Origin: SFEB01 sp964612455
GTDB taxonomy: Bacteria; Bacillota; Clostridia; Christensenellales; CAG-314
DNA: 24,386 bases
Direction of reading: 5' to 3'
NCBI GenBank assembly: GCA_964612455.1
Contig: CAZTCB010000020.1
Location: 1 to 24,386, forward strand
The number at the start of each line of letters is the position of its first letter. Positions within the stretch are counted from its first letter, which is position 1. The notes below the pieces were generated by a model. The model was not told the origin of the DNA, made no database searches, and saw only the letters and a program-made list of their open reading frames with translations. A program made the position numbers and the translations under genes. Shown piece by piece: positions 17,001 through 24,272 of the stretch.

Positions 17001-20000
17001 CGTGCAGCCGTAAAACGCCATACTTTCCATCCATGTTACGGTTTTGAGGTTGATTGCTCTCAAAGACGTACAATCCATAAACGCATAAGCGCCGATGTAC
17101 GAAACAGGAGCGCACTTGTCTTCGGGGTTGCCGATGTTGAGCGTAGTCAAAGACGTACAGCCTCTGAAGGCGCCCGTGCCGATTGTCGTGAGGTAGTTGG
17201 TGGTACCTTCGGACCTTTCGTAAGGCATTTCGACGGTCGTCAACGAAGTACAGTTGTAGAACGCATAGTTACCGATGCTTTCGATTCCGTCGGGAATGAT
17301 GACCTTGGTAATCTTGTCGTTGCCTTTAAAATATTGATAGTACTCGTCCTCGTTGTACTCGCTGTCTTCTCTCTCTTTGAGAACGTAGCAGAAAGCGAAG
17401 TCGTCGATGGAGGTATAGTATTGATCGGTGGGCAACTCAACAACACCGTTTTCGTCGCCGTAGCCGTAATACTTGGTCAAAACGTAGTTACTGATAACAA
17501 ACGGTTCGGAGATATCGAGTCTCGTGCTCGTAGAGGACATGACTTTATCGTCCGAAATGCGGCAAATGCTGATGGAAATGGTTACTTTTCCGTCGGAGTG
17601 AGCGGTAAGGTTGCCGTCCTGGTCAATAGTCGCAACGTCTGCCTTGTTGGTACTCCATTTGAAGTAATATTTATCAAGGTCGATATTCCACGGTTCGGCG
17701 GAAACCTGAATGTTGATTACTTCGTCGGGATAAACGTCGGTCGAGTTGATATCGCGGACGGTATCGAGGTTAAAGTTGACGCCAAAAAGGTCACGCTCAA
17801 ACGCTCTCACATAGGTATATCCGTCGATAACCACCTTTTCGGGAGTTGCTTCGACGTATCTGTTGCCTTCCGGATCCTCTACCGTGACATGAATGGTCAC
17901 CGAGCCGTCCCAGAAAGTACTGTTGGAGAACAACGGAGTTCCCTCGTCGCCAAAGAGCTGGAAATACTCGGGCACGCCGTAGCCGTCGTAATATTCGTAG
18001 CTGCTGTACGTGTTCCACGCGGCTATTTTTTCATACTCTTTGTCCGTAACTTTGATGTCGCACTCACCTACTCCTACTCCGTAAATAACGCCTTTTTCAT
18101 TGACTCTCGCAACGCCTTCGTCGGTCGAGGTCCATACGAGACCGTCCGTCCATTGATCGGCAGGCTCTACTATCGGCGTCACCGTGTAGGTTTGGTATTT
18201 GTTGATTGTGATATTGACGTCTTCGTCCTTGATGGTAAGTCCCGTGATATTGCGAGGCAAAGTCACTCTGTAGTAACCTTCGTTCATCGCGTAGTCGGTT
18301 ACCATGATAAAGAGACTGTCGTACTCGTCAACCTTGTCGATATATTCCGTGATATCGACCTGAACTGTGGTGGACGCGCCTCTGTATTCCGCTCTTACGG
18401 GAGTCGGTTTACCGATTGTGTAAATCTGAGTTTGTCCCTCGGGGATATATCCTACCATTACGCACTGCGCATAGTGATTGTCGTACACCGTAACGTCGGC
18501 GTAATAGGTCGGTTCGTCGGGGTTGTCTCTGTTTTCTTTAATACTGTACTCGATATCGGTGACGACGGGCGTCTCGTAGTCGCATGTAAACTCAAAGGTA
18601 TACGTGCTCTTGGTTACTTGGTCGCCGTTTTTATAGTCGATGGCACCTGCCAAAGTCACGAGATATCTGCTGTTGTTGTAAGCGTCTTCACCCTCGGGGT
18701 AGAACAACAGGTTATCGAGAATTTTGCTGTCGCTGCCGGACGCTTCCCAATCGGTTGCGTCGTATACGAAAGACGGAGTCTTGCCGATAGACTTGCGCAT
18801 GTTGTAGTACATTTCCTGCTTGACGATCTTGCCGGTATAATAATCGGTAATTGTCAATTCCATGCTCTTGGCACCGCGCAACAAACCGAGGTACACGTTG
18901 TAGATACCGTAGGTTTTATAAGTGTATCTGCTGATTGCGGCATGCTCGAGGCTGGGGTTAATCGCCGTTTCGTCGTCGGGCAAGCTGTAAACATAATAGC
19001 CGAGGGGCAACAGATAAGTGTTTTCGCCATAACTCTCGCTGTACGTACGCGTATCGAGATAGTACGCAGCCATCGGCGTGGTGTTGTAAGTAGTAGCCTG
19101 CAACCATTCGTCTTCCGTCAAGCTGGGATCGTTTTCGCTCTCTTTGACTTCATAGAAATCGTAATCGAACATAGGAGCATCCAACCAATCGCCAAAGAAG
19201 GCAAGGTAAGGTATCGAGAGGTCGTAAGAATCACTCTCTACCGCGTTAAGACGAGCAAAGCCCTCGACGTAAGTGCCGTTTGCAAATATGAGGTTACCCT
19301 CGTCGTCGGTCTGATTGAGGTACGCTTTTGCCTCTGCGGACAAAGTGACGGTAATCGTGATTTTCGCAACGGAGTCCGCGGATACGGTTATCACGCCGTT
19401 GGAATAAACGCCGTTAGAAACAGCGACGTCAATCTTGCTGTCGTTAAAGATATAAGCTTCTTCTTCGATTGCCCACTTTTCGTAGTCCTTAACCCATGAT
19501 ACGCATTCGCTGAACACGTCGACCGCCACTTTGTAGCTGAGAGATCTCGTGCCCCAGTTGACGAGGTTAAAGTTGAGTTCATAAACACCCGTCTTGTCGG
19601 GATCGTCGTAAAGACTGAGTTTCGTAAACTCGCTGCCGTCAACCGTCAGATAAGCCTCGGTATTGAGAGCGGCGTCGAGATTGGCAAGACCGGAACCTTG
19701 CTTACGCGGGCTGACGGGCTTGTCTTTTTCGTCCTTTGCAATGGTTGACGTAGACATCAATATCTGGTTGCAAAGACCGGTGATGTATTGTTTTTTGGTT
19801 TCGTTTGCGGGGATATCCGCATCCGTAAGTTTTTCTTCGAGATATTGTCTCAACAATGCCGCAACGCCCGCAAGGTTGGGAGTAGCCATACTCGTGCCGG
19901 AATAAACGGCGTATTGGTTACCCGTGACGGACGACAAAATGTTACCGCCGTGTCCCGTGATATCGGGATCGAGGGTAAGGTCGGGCAAGCAGCCCCAAGA

Positions 20001-21788
20001 CGAGAAGTCCGACATAAACGGACCCGCGAGACTGTTTCTGTTGAGGGTAATGGTACCGGTAGCGTGTTTCGCCATCGCGTCGCCCGATTCTTTATTGATA
20101 GAGCATGCGGGGATTTTAAGACCGTTACCGATAGACATCCTGATAACACCGGTGGTGTTGTTGTAAATGATGATGGCAAGCGCGCCGACGGTATTTGCCG
20201 CAAGAGCCTTGTCCTGGAAGGTGCATACGCCACGGGCAACGAGCACGACCTTGTTGGTTACGTCGATGCCGTCGTAGTTGTACAGATATCCGAGACCGGG
20301 CACGGTCACGTACTCGAGCGTGACCTGACCGTTGACAAACTGCGGAAGACTCGGATCGGACGCGAGTTTTTCCTCGAGCATGTCGTAAAAGTCGTATTGA
20401 CGGCTCGCCTCGTTGGACGCATTGTCAAAGAAGGCAATGGTCTCGCCGTTGTTGGCGGAGATATACTCGTCCTTTTGACCGTTGATGGATGCGACCGCTG
20501 TAGTCGTGGAGTAACTCGCGGGGCTGGACAAAATGCCGTAATCGGGGTTTTCGGCGAGAGCCGTGTTACCGAACGCACTGTTCATCGCGCCGCTGTAGCT
20601 GTTGCCCGCGGCAACCATCATCGTGATGCCGACCGCTCTGAGCTGATCGTACAGTTCGCTGATACGGTTGCCTTCCGTCGTGGTCTGGAAACCGCCGTCG
20701 GAACCGAGCGACATGTTGATAACGTCGACGTTAAGAAGGATGCAGTCTTCCAACGCGGCCAAAATATCTACGGTATAAGCACCGGTATGCTCGTCGGAGA
20801 ATATCTTCATCCCGAGGATCTGGCAGTAAGGAGCAACGCCCGTAATGGTGTCGGACATACCGCCGATAATACCGGAAACGTGCACGCCGTGGGGGTTGTT
20901 TGCCGGGGTGGCGTTGATATCCTTGTCGGCGTAGTCAAACGAAAAAGGAAGTTTCTCGCTGTAATAAACGTCGTCGACGTCGAGACCTGCGTAGATAGAG
21001 GACGCATTGAGTTTACCCTCTTTGAGATAAGCGACGACGTCGTCTCTCGTCATACCGAGCGTTTTGCCCGTCATGTCGATATCGAAAGCCTCGTGAGCGT
21101 ATTCGATACCCGTGTCGAGAACCGCCACTACCATGCCTTCGCCGTCGTAGCCGCTTTCGCTACTGTCGAAAATACCCGTATCGTACACGTTAACTTCGTT
21201 TACGACCGCCTCGGTAGGCATATCGTAGACTTCGGATACGATAACGTTTTTAACGGCGGAATAAGCCTTGATTTTAGAAATATCGCCGTATTTTACCTTT
21301 GCGGCAAAACCGTTGAGTACGGACGTGTAGCTGTACTTGTACTCAATCTCGATATTTTCTCTCGAGAGTGCTCTTATGAGCGTGTTTTGTTGCACCAACA
21401 TCGTTGCGGAGTCCGTCAACGCTTCGTCGGAAAGAACGTAATCCGTCACGGAATCGAAACCTGCGGATTTTCCGTTGCTAAACTGCGAAACGAGAGAGTC
21501 CCCTTGCAGCTCTATGACAACCCACAGCTCCTGATCGGCGTCAAAACGCTCTACTCCAACCTCTTCGTCCATGTCAGCCGCGCTGGTCAGCACGCCCTCG
21601 GCAAAAAGACTTTCGTCAAAAGCCCTGGAGTACTGTCCCGTCACGTCGACGTACGACGAGGTGGTGTTGGTTACGGTAGATGTGTTTGCGGACGCACTAC
21701 CGGTCGCGGCGGGCAAATAAGCCGACATGACGACCGTCAGTGCCATCACCGCTGCGATAAACACAACGAGTAGCCTTTTGTTTTTCAT
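14073..21788 (-). CDS. Giant secreted subtilase with Ig-like domains, BspA-type LRR array and membrane anchor
   Basis: A 2571-residue surface protease. In order: signal peptide (1-35); subtilase (S8) domain with D225 (VLDTG), H300 (HGVHVSG), oxyanion N396 (AAGNS) and S633 (GTSMATP); a PA-type insertion at about 500-550 (VLVARGVCTFQDKA); C5a-peptidase-like beta domains after S633; two bacterial Ig-like (BIG2) domains at about 1187-1250 and 1352-1410. A BspA/LRR_5 array covers about 1460-2320, with units such as IGNYAFYNCTSLTTVEMP. Then come a short coiled coil (YEKLYDELLDQYKELEDRYN), a membrane helix and the end KKSF. It has a C-terminal helix, not an LPXTG motif. The frame opens at 21932, but GGAGG (21795-21799) and the signal peptide set the start at 21788. 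All catalytic residues are present, so it should be active. Target unknown. Confidence 0.95.
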   Translation of the reverse strand: MKNKRLLVVFIAAVMALTVVMSAYLPAATGSASANTSTVTNTTSSYVDVTGQYSRAFDESLFAEGVLTSAADMDEEVGVERFDADQELWVVIELQGDSLVSQFSNGKSAGFDSVTDYVLSDEALTDSATMLVQQNTLIRALSRENIEIEYKYSYTSVLNGFAAKVKYGDISKIKAYSAVKNVIVSEVYDMPTEAVVNEVNVYDTGIFDSSESGYDGEGMVVAVLDTGIEYAHEAFDIDMTGKTLGMTRDDVVAYLKEGKLNASSIYAGLDVDDVYYSEKLPFSFDYADKDINATPANNPHGVHVSGIIGGMSDTITGVAPYCQILGMKIFSDEHTGAYTVDILAALEDCILLNVDVINMSLGSDGGFQTTTEGNRISELYDQLRAVGITMMVAAGNSYSGAMNSAFGNTALAENPDYGILSSPASYSTTTAVASINGQKDEYISANNGETIAFFDNASNEASRQYDFYDMLEEKLASDPSLPQFVNGQVTLEYVTVPGLGYLYNYDGIDVTNKVVLVARGVCTFQDKALAANTVGALAIIIYNNTTGVIRMSIGNGLKIPACSINKESGDAMAKHATGTITLNRNSLAGPFMSDFSSWGCLPDLTLDPDITGHGGNILSSVTGNQYAVYSGTSMATPNLAGVAALLRQYLEEKLTDADIPANETKKQYITGLCNQILMSTSTIAKDEKDKPVSPRKQGSGLANLDAALNTEAYLTVDGSEFTKLSLYDDPDKTGVYELNFNLVNWGTRSLSYKVAVDVFSECVSWVKDYEKWAIEEEAYIFNDSKIDVAVSNGVYSNGVITVSADSVAKITITVTLSAEAKAYLNQTDDEGNLIFANGTYVEGFARLNAVESDSYDLSIPYLAFFGDWLDAPMFDYDFYEVKESENDPSLTEDEWLQATTYNTTPMAAYYLDTRTYSESYGENTYLLPLGYYVYSLPDDETAINPSLEHAAISRYTYKTYGIYNVYLGLLRGAKSMELTITDYYTGKIVKQEMYYNMRKSIGKTPSFVYDATDWEASGSDSKILDNLLFYPEGEDAYNNSRYLVTLAGAIDYKNGDQVTKSTYTFEFTCDYETPVVTDIEYSIKENRDNPDEPTYYADVTVYDNHYAQCVMVGYIPEGQTQIYTIGKPTPVRAEYRGASTTVQVDITEYIDKVDEYDSLFIMVTDYAMNEGYYRVTLPRNITGLTIKDEDVNITINKYQTYTVTPIVEPADQWTDGLVWTSTDEGVARVNEKGVIYGVGVGECDIKVTDKEYEKIAAWNTYSSYEYYDGYGVPEYFQLFGDEGTPLFSNSTFWDGSVTIHVTVEDPEGNRYVEATPEKVVIDGYTYVRAFERDLFGVNFNLDTVRDINSTDVYPDEVINIQVSAEPWNIDLDKYYFKWSTNKADVATIDQDGNLTAHSDGKVTISISICRISDDKVMSSTSTRLDISEPFVISNYVLTKYYGYGDENGVVELPTDQYYTSIDDFAFCYVLKEREDSEYNEDEYYQYFKGNDKITKVIIPDGIESIGNYAFYNCTSLTTVEMPYERSEGTTNYLTTIGTGAFRGCTSLTTLNIGNPEDKCAPVSYIGAYAFMDCTSLRAINLKTVTWMESMAFYGCTSLVSVDLPLLSRCGTGAFYGCTSLVSVTLYEDTVIGDYMFTSCSKLPSVTIPGDSVGAYAFADCGRLTTVRFTGAIDNIGAFAFYADTSLANVSFESEATLSNIGQLAFYGCSSLKKFTLNNNSVLTSSEKGAIIYGNEGKEFVLIAPAYNMGAFNWATSNIETIGKNAFSGRTDFVSVLDMSKSKTLKTIDDYAFYGNGSLKSVIFPSCLETIGTGAFQMCYSLSSVNIPDGVSVGDYAFAKCVYISDSSIVSGLQTVTLGKGVTLGEGAFYSSQYLQKVNLPEEVDSVTLGYGAFNQCSYLNSIDLTKFTTIPDACFGYCLLLSDVDLSNVKSIGSYAFAQYGYSGSLAEVNLANLETLGDHAFYGCVALEKVVLGSSLKVVSDYAFQMCINLSDINLENVEEIGEGAFFYNLGNVDTSSGYIYINDTYTAGLKTLNLASCKKIGLGAFSFCPWIETVYAPVVEEICDSAFNPAQSIDDPTSPTQYVIVSHIESVDLGDTERNIVIGSAAFYGAKNLKTISGLDKVVSVGENAFAYCESLTEVVMNNLTNDDVTANSAFANCTSLVRVEMKNLKVVADSMFEGCEKLAEISLSNEMTAIGKFAFSQTAIETIELAETLESVGEGAFYQTPNLKAFKDGKISEKVFVENGMLYTVLGTGYYELVSVPAKLNSVDMTVIEGTSRVAFGAFYGNDYAKTITLPMTLKVIAPNAFGSMAALRTIVFRSYNLPVLETEIQKYIYTSVHSSADFVQINDNIINYYGSLGIQYFYPYYQVDWLTFDEDNFRCTANATVTAVYPSNGKGYDGWIFNKMFAFTVEGAATLDDDGLAAQAAMMLLPDRATLNDEAVIVAAREAYAKVYDPYQINILSDLYAKLGTCEKRLAQLKASAGGGETVEPKKDYEKLYDELLDQYKELEDRYNAMEGGASDPDLAEKNAELLESNSSLKVAVTVIAIAAGLIAAGFVLYIFVFSKKSF
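14850..17400 (-). repeat. BspA-type leucine-rich repeat array inside the protease gene
   Basis: Several dozen units of about 22-24 residues built on I-G-x-x-A-F-x-x-C-x-S-L-x-x-V-x-L/I-P. Two neighbouring units share an identical 26-base stretch (16927-16952 and 16993-17018), exactly 66 bases apart, so the array has grown by tandem duplication of whole units. Confidence 0.88.
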
Positions 21789-21794
21789 GTGATA

Positions 21795-21799
21795 CCTCC
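21795..21799 (-). promoter_or_regulatory. Ribosome binding site of the giant protease
   Basis: GGAGG six bases before ATG 21788. It places the start at MKNKRLLVV, directly before a good signal peptide, and rules out the 48-codon longer open frame. Confidence 0.88.
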
Positions 21800-21888
21800 G
21801 TTTTAATCCTTCGCATCGCCCCGCATTGCTATACGCGACGATAAAATTTTGTTTTTGTCTTTGTTTGTTACAATTGCCACAATGCACG

Positions 21889-21904
21889 GGTGTGACTTTA
21901 CACC
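21889..21904 (-). promoter_or_regulatory. Dyad at the predicted transcription start of the protease gene
   Basis: A 5-bp inverted repeat (GGTGT / ACACC, six bases between) covers about +1 to +15 relative to the proposed -10 box. Its place suits a repressor site or a 5' stabilising hairpin. The arms are short. Confidence 0.35.
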
Positions 21905-21909
21905 TATAC

Positions 21910-21938
21910 ATTATATAGAAATATGATATCAATTAAAA
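21910..21938 (-). promoter_or_regulatory. Probable promoter of the protease-opp cluster
   Basis: The minus strand has a perfect -10 box TATAAT (21910-21915). The -35 position 17 bases away reads TTTTAA (21933-21938), which is weak and suggests activator dependence. The leader would be about 115 bases. No other convincing promoter was seen inside the 18-kb cluster, so one long transcript is possible. Confidence 0.5.
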
Positions 21939-22204
21939 ATGGCGAACTCGTGACATTAACCCAAAAAAAACGACATATTATCGTGACCGTTAACAAAGAG
22001 AAACCCGTACTTTCCCAAACCCCCGAAAGCGTTGATTTTATTAACGATTGCACATACTTGCACGCGTTGATTTATAAGGCAAAAACGACGCCGCGCCCAC
22101 CTCTGTTCATATGCGAATACGAGCAGGCGTTGTCACCGTTTTATCACTTACGACTCCCCGTCGGACGCCGACGAAAAAAAATCCGCTTTTTACCGTCAAA
22201 TCCG
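21939..22204. other. Intergenic stretch without a supportable gene
   Basis: Lies between the protease promoter and the ssrA promoter. A plus-strand frame opens at 21923 but has no ribosome binding site and runs into the tmRNA, so I do not call it. The only structure noticed is a short hairpin at 22159-22173 (CGTCGG, three-base loop, CCGACG) followed by A residues. Confidence 0.5.
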
Positions 22205-22233
22205 TTGCAAAAAGGCAGTTTTGGGTATATAAT
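22205..22233 (+). promoter_or_regulatory. Sigma-A type promoter of ssrA
   Basis: TTGCAA (22205-22210), a 17-base spacer and TATAAT (22228-22233). Transcription should start near 22240, about 15 bases before the mature tmRNA 5' end, a leader expected to be removed by RNase P. Confidence 0.85.
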
Positions 22234-22254
22234 ATCTATGTCGCACGAAAGTTT

Positions 22255-22627
22255 GGGGGTGTTACAGATTCGCCCGTTAAACAGACGGATCGGCAAGCGT
22301 GCCGCAGTCGCTCGGGCTGCGTTAAAAACGAGCAAAAAAATTAAATGCAGAAAACAATTCTGTCGCCAACACTCGTTTGGCATTTGCCGCTTAACAGATA
22401 ATCGCGGCTCGTCGCCCTTGTTTACCTCACGACAAGCAAGCGGCGTCAGACAGTGAGGTACAGGGATCGTCGGCGTCGTCCGACCGTCGATCGCCGTTAA
22501 GGACGTTACCTTAGGTTTGGGCTGTTTGTCGACTTAGCCTCGGGGACACACTTGCGACAAACTGCGCACGGAGAAAACCTTTTGGTCGTTTGGCGGTACA
22601 GGGGTGCAAGTCCCCTCATCTCCACCA
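22255..22627 (+). ncRNA. ssrA: tmRNA (transfer-messenger RNA)
   Basis: tmRNA rescues stalled ribosomes and tags the unfinished protein for proteolysis. The 5' end GGGGGTG (22255-22261) pairs with CATCTCC before the encoded ACCA end (22627), forming the tRNA-like acceptor. The T arm is AGGGG, loop TGCAAGT, CCCCT. The tag frame starts at resume codon GCA (22347) and ends at TAA (22392-22394), giving AENNSVANTRLAFAA; the hydrophobic Ala-Ala end is what ClpXP-type proteases recognise. The length of 373 bases is typical of one-piece tmRNA. The gene has its own promoter and two terminators. The exact 5' end is inferred from acceptor pairing. Confidence 0.96.
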
Positions 22628-22635
22628 TGTACACC

Positions 22636-22676
22636 AAATCCGCACCCGACGGGTGCGGATTTAATTTTATTTTTTA
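22636..22676 (+). terminator. Rho-independent terminator of ssrA
   Basis: A perfect 12-bp stem (22636-22647 with 22651-22662), a three-base loop and a T-rich tail, nine bases after the tmRNA CCA. Confidence 0.92.
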
Positions 22677-22687
22677 TCGGATTTACG

Positions 22688-22727
22688 AAAAATCCCCGAC
22701 GGCAGACGCGACGGGGATTTTTGTTGT
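22688..22727 (+). terminator. Second terminator after ssrA
   Basis: An 11-bp stem (22688-22698 with 22712-22722), a 13-base loop and a T-rich tail (TTTTTGTTG). It probably backs up the first terminator. Confidence 0.7.
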
Positions 22728-22814
22728 TTTTTCTCGTACGTCGTCTACGTTTATCGCTACCCGTCCAAAGGATAAAACGACGCCCCGAAACAAAACGCCG
22801 ATTTTTCTTTCTTT

Positions 22815-22866
22815 CGCACAAAGAAAGCACCCCGTATACCGTCAAACGGCACAAACGAGGCGCTTT
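22815..22866 (-). terminator. Terminator of the lipoprotein protease-YcxB unit
   Basis: On the minus strand a 12-bp stem (22855-22866 with 22824-22835, two G-T pairs) contains a small inner hairpin (CCGT/ACGG) and is followed by a T-rich stretch. It lies 14 bases after the stop of the membrane-protein gene. Confidence 0.75.
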
Positions 22867-22880
22867 TCTTTTTATTTCCT

Positions 22881-23429
22881 TTATTTATCTTTGCTTTTAC
22901 TTTCCGCAACAACGTAATCGACGGTTTTTTTCTTAAGCATTTCGGCAAGCCGCTCCGCGTCCCCGTCGACAAAACCGCTTTTGTCAACTATAAACCCGAC
23001 GCAAGAACGCACGTCCGCAAGGAGATAAAACTCGGCGGAAGTCTCTACTATCTGCTCGAGATTATCGTACTCACCGTCCGCAAGCACTCGCCCTTTAGCG
23101 TCGGTTACAGTCACCCCGTCCTCGTCAAATTCGTACCGATACATCATCGTGCCGTTTTTATCCGCGTTTGCCGCAAAAACTTTTTTCGCATTGATTGCGA
23201 CCAATTTCGGCAACAAACATATCGTACCGAAAAGCAAGATAAACACACCGCCGAGACAAAACCCGATAATCTCGAGATTATCTATCAATATCCCCGCAAC
23301 GATAAAAGCAACACCCATTACGATGCCGACGATGCCCAGCAATGCGCTCGGCAACGAGCGCCGCCCGAACATAAAAGAGTTAAATTTTAAAAATTTTTCC
23401 TCGTTAACAATCGTTTCATTCTTTATCAT
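22881..23429 (-). CDS. YcxB-like membrane protein
   Basis: A 182-residue protein with two membrane helices (about 27-49 and 52-74), followed by a cytosolic domain of about 100 residues. That domain (YRYEFDEDGVTVTD, then Y-DNLEQIVETSAEFYLLADVRSCVGFIVDKSGF) follows the pattern of the YcxB-like family, whose function is unknown. The start at 23429 has GAGGTG (23434-23439) five bases... upstream, and it overlaps the end of the protease gene by 14 bases, so the two are co-transcribed and probably translationally coupled. Family placement is by motif memory only. Confidence 0.8.
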   Translation of the reverse strand: MIKNETIVNEEKFLKFNSFMFGRRSLPSALLGIVGIVMGVAFIVAGILIDNLEIIGFCLGGVFILLFGTICLLPKLVAINAKKVFAANADKNGTMMYRYEFDEDGVTVTDAKGRVLADGEYDNLEQIVETSAEFYLLADVRSCVGFIVDKSGFVDGDAERLAEMLKKKTVDYVVAESKSKDK

Positions 23430-24237
23430 ATTTCACCTCTGAACCGCCATTTGTAAAAACGAAACCTGCCGCAACCAAAAATTCTCTCACTTTCACCACG
23501 GGGACGGCACACCCATGGCTGAATCCACCGTCATCGTCTACCCCTTCGGCAAAATTAATGCCGACGATTTCAAGATTTTCATTCAACAGCATACTGCCGC
23601 TGCTCCCCGGATAGACAGGGGCGTCGTGATATATGACGTCAAACTCCACTTGCGACTCGTCCTCGTCGACGCTCACTACGTCGTATAGCAAAACCCTACC
23701 GAGAGTCAGCGCATTAATCCGTTCGTTAGGCCAGCCGATAGCCGCCACCCGTGTGCCTATACGCGGATTTTCGCTCGCCAGCGTCAACGGCGCGAAACCG
23801 TCTCTCCCGGTAGTAAACGAAATCACGGCAAGGTCATACGCCGCGTCGCTATAGACAACACTCACTTTATCGTACTCGTTACCCTTGTAGTCGGTTACGA
23901 AATACTCCACTTCGTCGTACCCCGTCTTGCTTATATTGTGGTTGTTGGTAAGTAAAAAGAATTCGTTTTCCCGCACGCAAAACAACACCCCGCTCGCACC
24001 GAATAACGTAGAACTGCGAATTTCTCCCAAAATCGGATTGTTTGTTACGTTAATTGCCGTCGTCGTAATCCGAAAGTTGGCTTGCATTGCGCTTTCCGTC
24101 AGGGCGTTAACCCACTCGGTATCGTCACCCGACAAAGCGCAGCCGGACAATACCGACAACAAGATAACGGCAACGACCGCCAACGCCAAAAACCGCGCAA
24201 CCTTAACGCCGCCAAAAGCTTTATTCACACTACTCAT
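23416..24237 (-). CDS. HtrA-like (S1 family) serine protease lipoprotein without PDZ domain
   Basis: A 273-residue predicted lipoprotein (lipobox LSGC, C33) with a chymotrypsin-fold protease domain. The triad is visible: H100 (LLTNNHNI), D135 (AAYDLAVISF) and S213 (PGSSGSM). HtrA/DegP relatives carry one or more C-terminal PDZ domains; this protein ends shortly after the protease domain (HGCAVPVVKVREFL), so none is present. It should act at the outer face of the membrane, perhaps in protein quality control or signalling. The ATG at 24237 has no direct ribosome binding site and nearly coincides with the predicted transcription start. It overlaps the YcxB-like gene downstream. Confidence 0.92.
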   Translation of the reverse strand: MSSVNKAFGGVKVARFLALAVVAVILLSVLSGCALSGDDTEWVNALTESAMQANFRITTTAINVTNNPILGEIRSSTLFGASGVLFCVRENEFFLLTNNHNISKTGYDEVEYFVTDYKGNEYDKVSVVYSDAAYDLAVISFTTGRDGFAPLTLASENPRIGTRVAAIGWPNERINALTLGRVLLYDVVSVDEDESQVEFDVIYHDAPVYPGSSGSMLLNENLEIVGINFAEGVDDDGGFSHGCAVPVVKVREFLVAAGFVFTNGGSEVKYDKE

Positions 24238-24245
24238 ATTTGCAT
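24234..24245 (-). other. Possible three-codon upstream frame overlapping the protease start
   Basis: ATG CAA ATA TGA (M-Q-I-stop) has a ribosome binding site (AAAAGGTG, 24251-24258) five bases upstream, and its stop shares ATGA with the protease start codon. If transcription starts further upstream than the promoter at 24244-24272, ribosomes could load here and restart on the protease gene. Confidence 0.3.
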
Positions 24246-24272
24246 TGTAACACCTTTTAAGTCAAAAAGCAA
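24244..24272 (-). promoter_or_regulatory. Probable promoter of the lipoprotein protease gene
   Basis: TTGCTT (24267-24272), a 17-base spacer and TACAAT (24244-24249) on the minus strand. The predicted start falls at or next to the protease ATG, which would make a leaderless message. Confidence 0.55.

Noticed and set aside
14850..17400. Regular short DNA repeats that might suggest a repeat array such as CRISPR
   Set aside because: The period is a whole number of codons, the frame stays open, and the units translate to BspA-type LRRs with no spacer structure and no cas genes nearby.
16683..19499. A 938-codon open frame on the plus strand inside the giant protease gene
   Set aside because: It is the antisense shadow of a clearly coding gene with catalytic motifs and repeats. 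The product has no domain and an odd Val/Arg-rich composition, and there is no ribosome binding site or promoter of its own.
19788..21773. A 661-codon plus-strand open frame opposite the subtilase domain
   Set aside because: Antisense shadow caused by the codon use of the protease gene; the opposite strand encodes the D, H, N and S catalytic residues in order.
21923..22456. A 177-codon plus-strand frame spanning the protease promoter and the start of ssrA
   Set aside because: It has no ribosome binding site, overlaps the tmRNA gene and its promoter, and its later part only translates structural RNA.
24244..24265. TTGACT upstream of TACAAT as the -35 box of the lipoprotein protease
   Set aside because: The gap between the two is only ten bases, far too short; TTGCTT gives a 17-base spacer instead.
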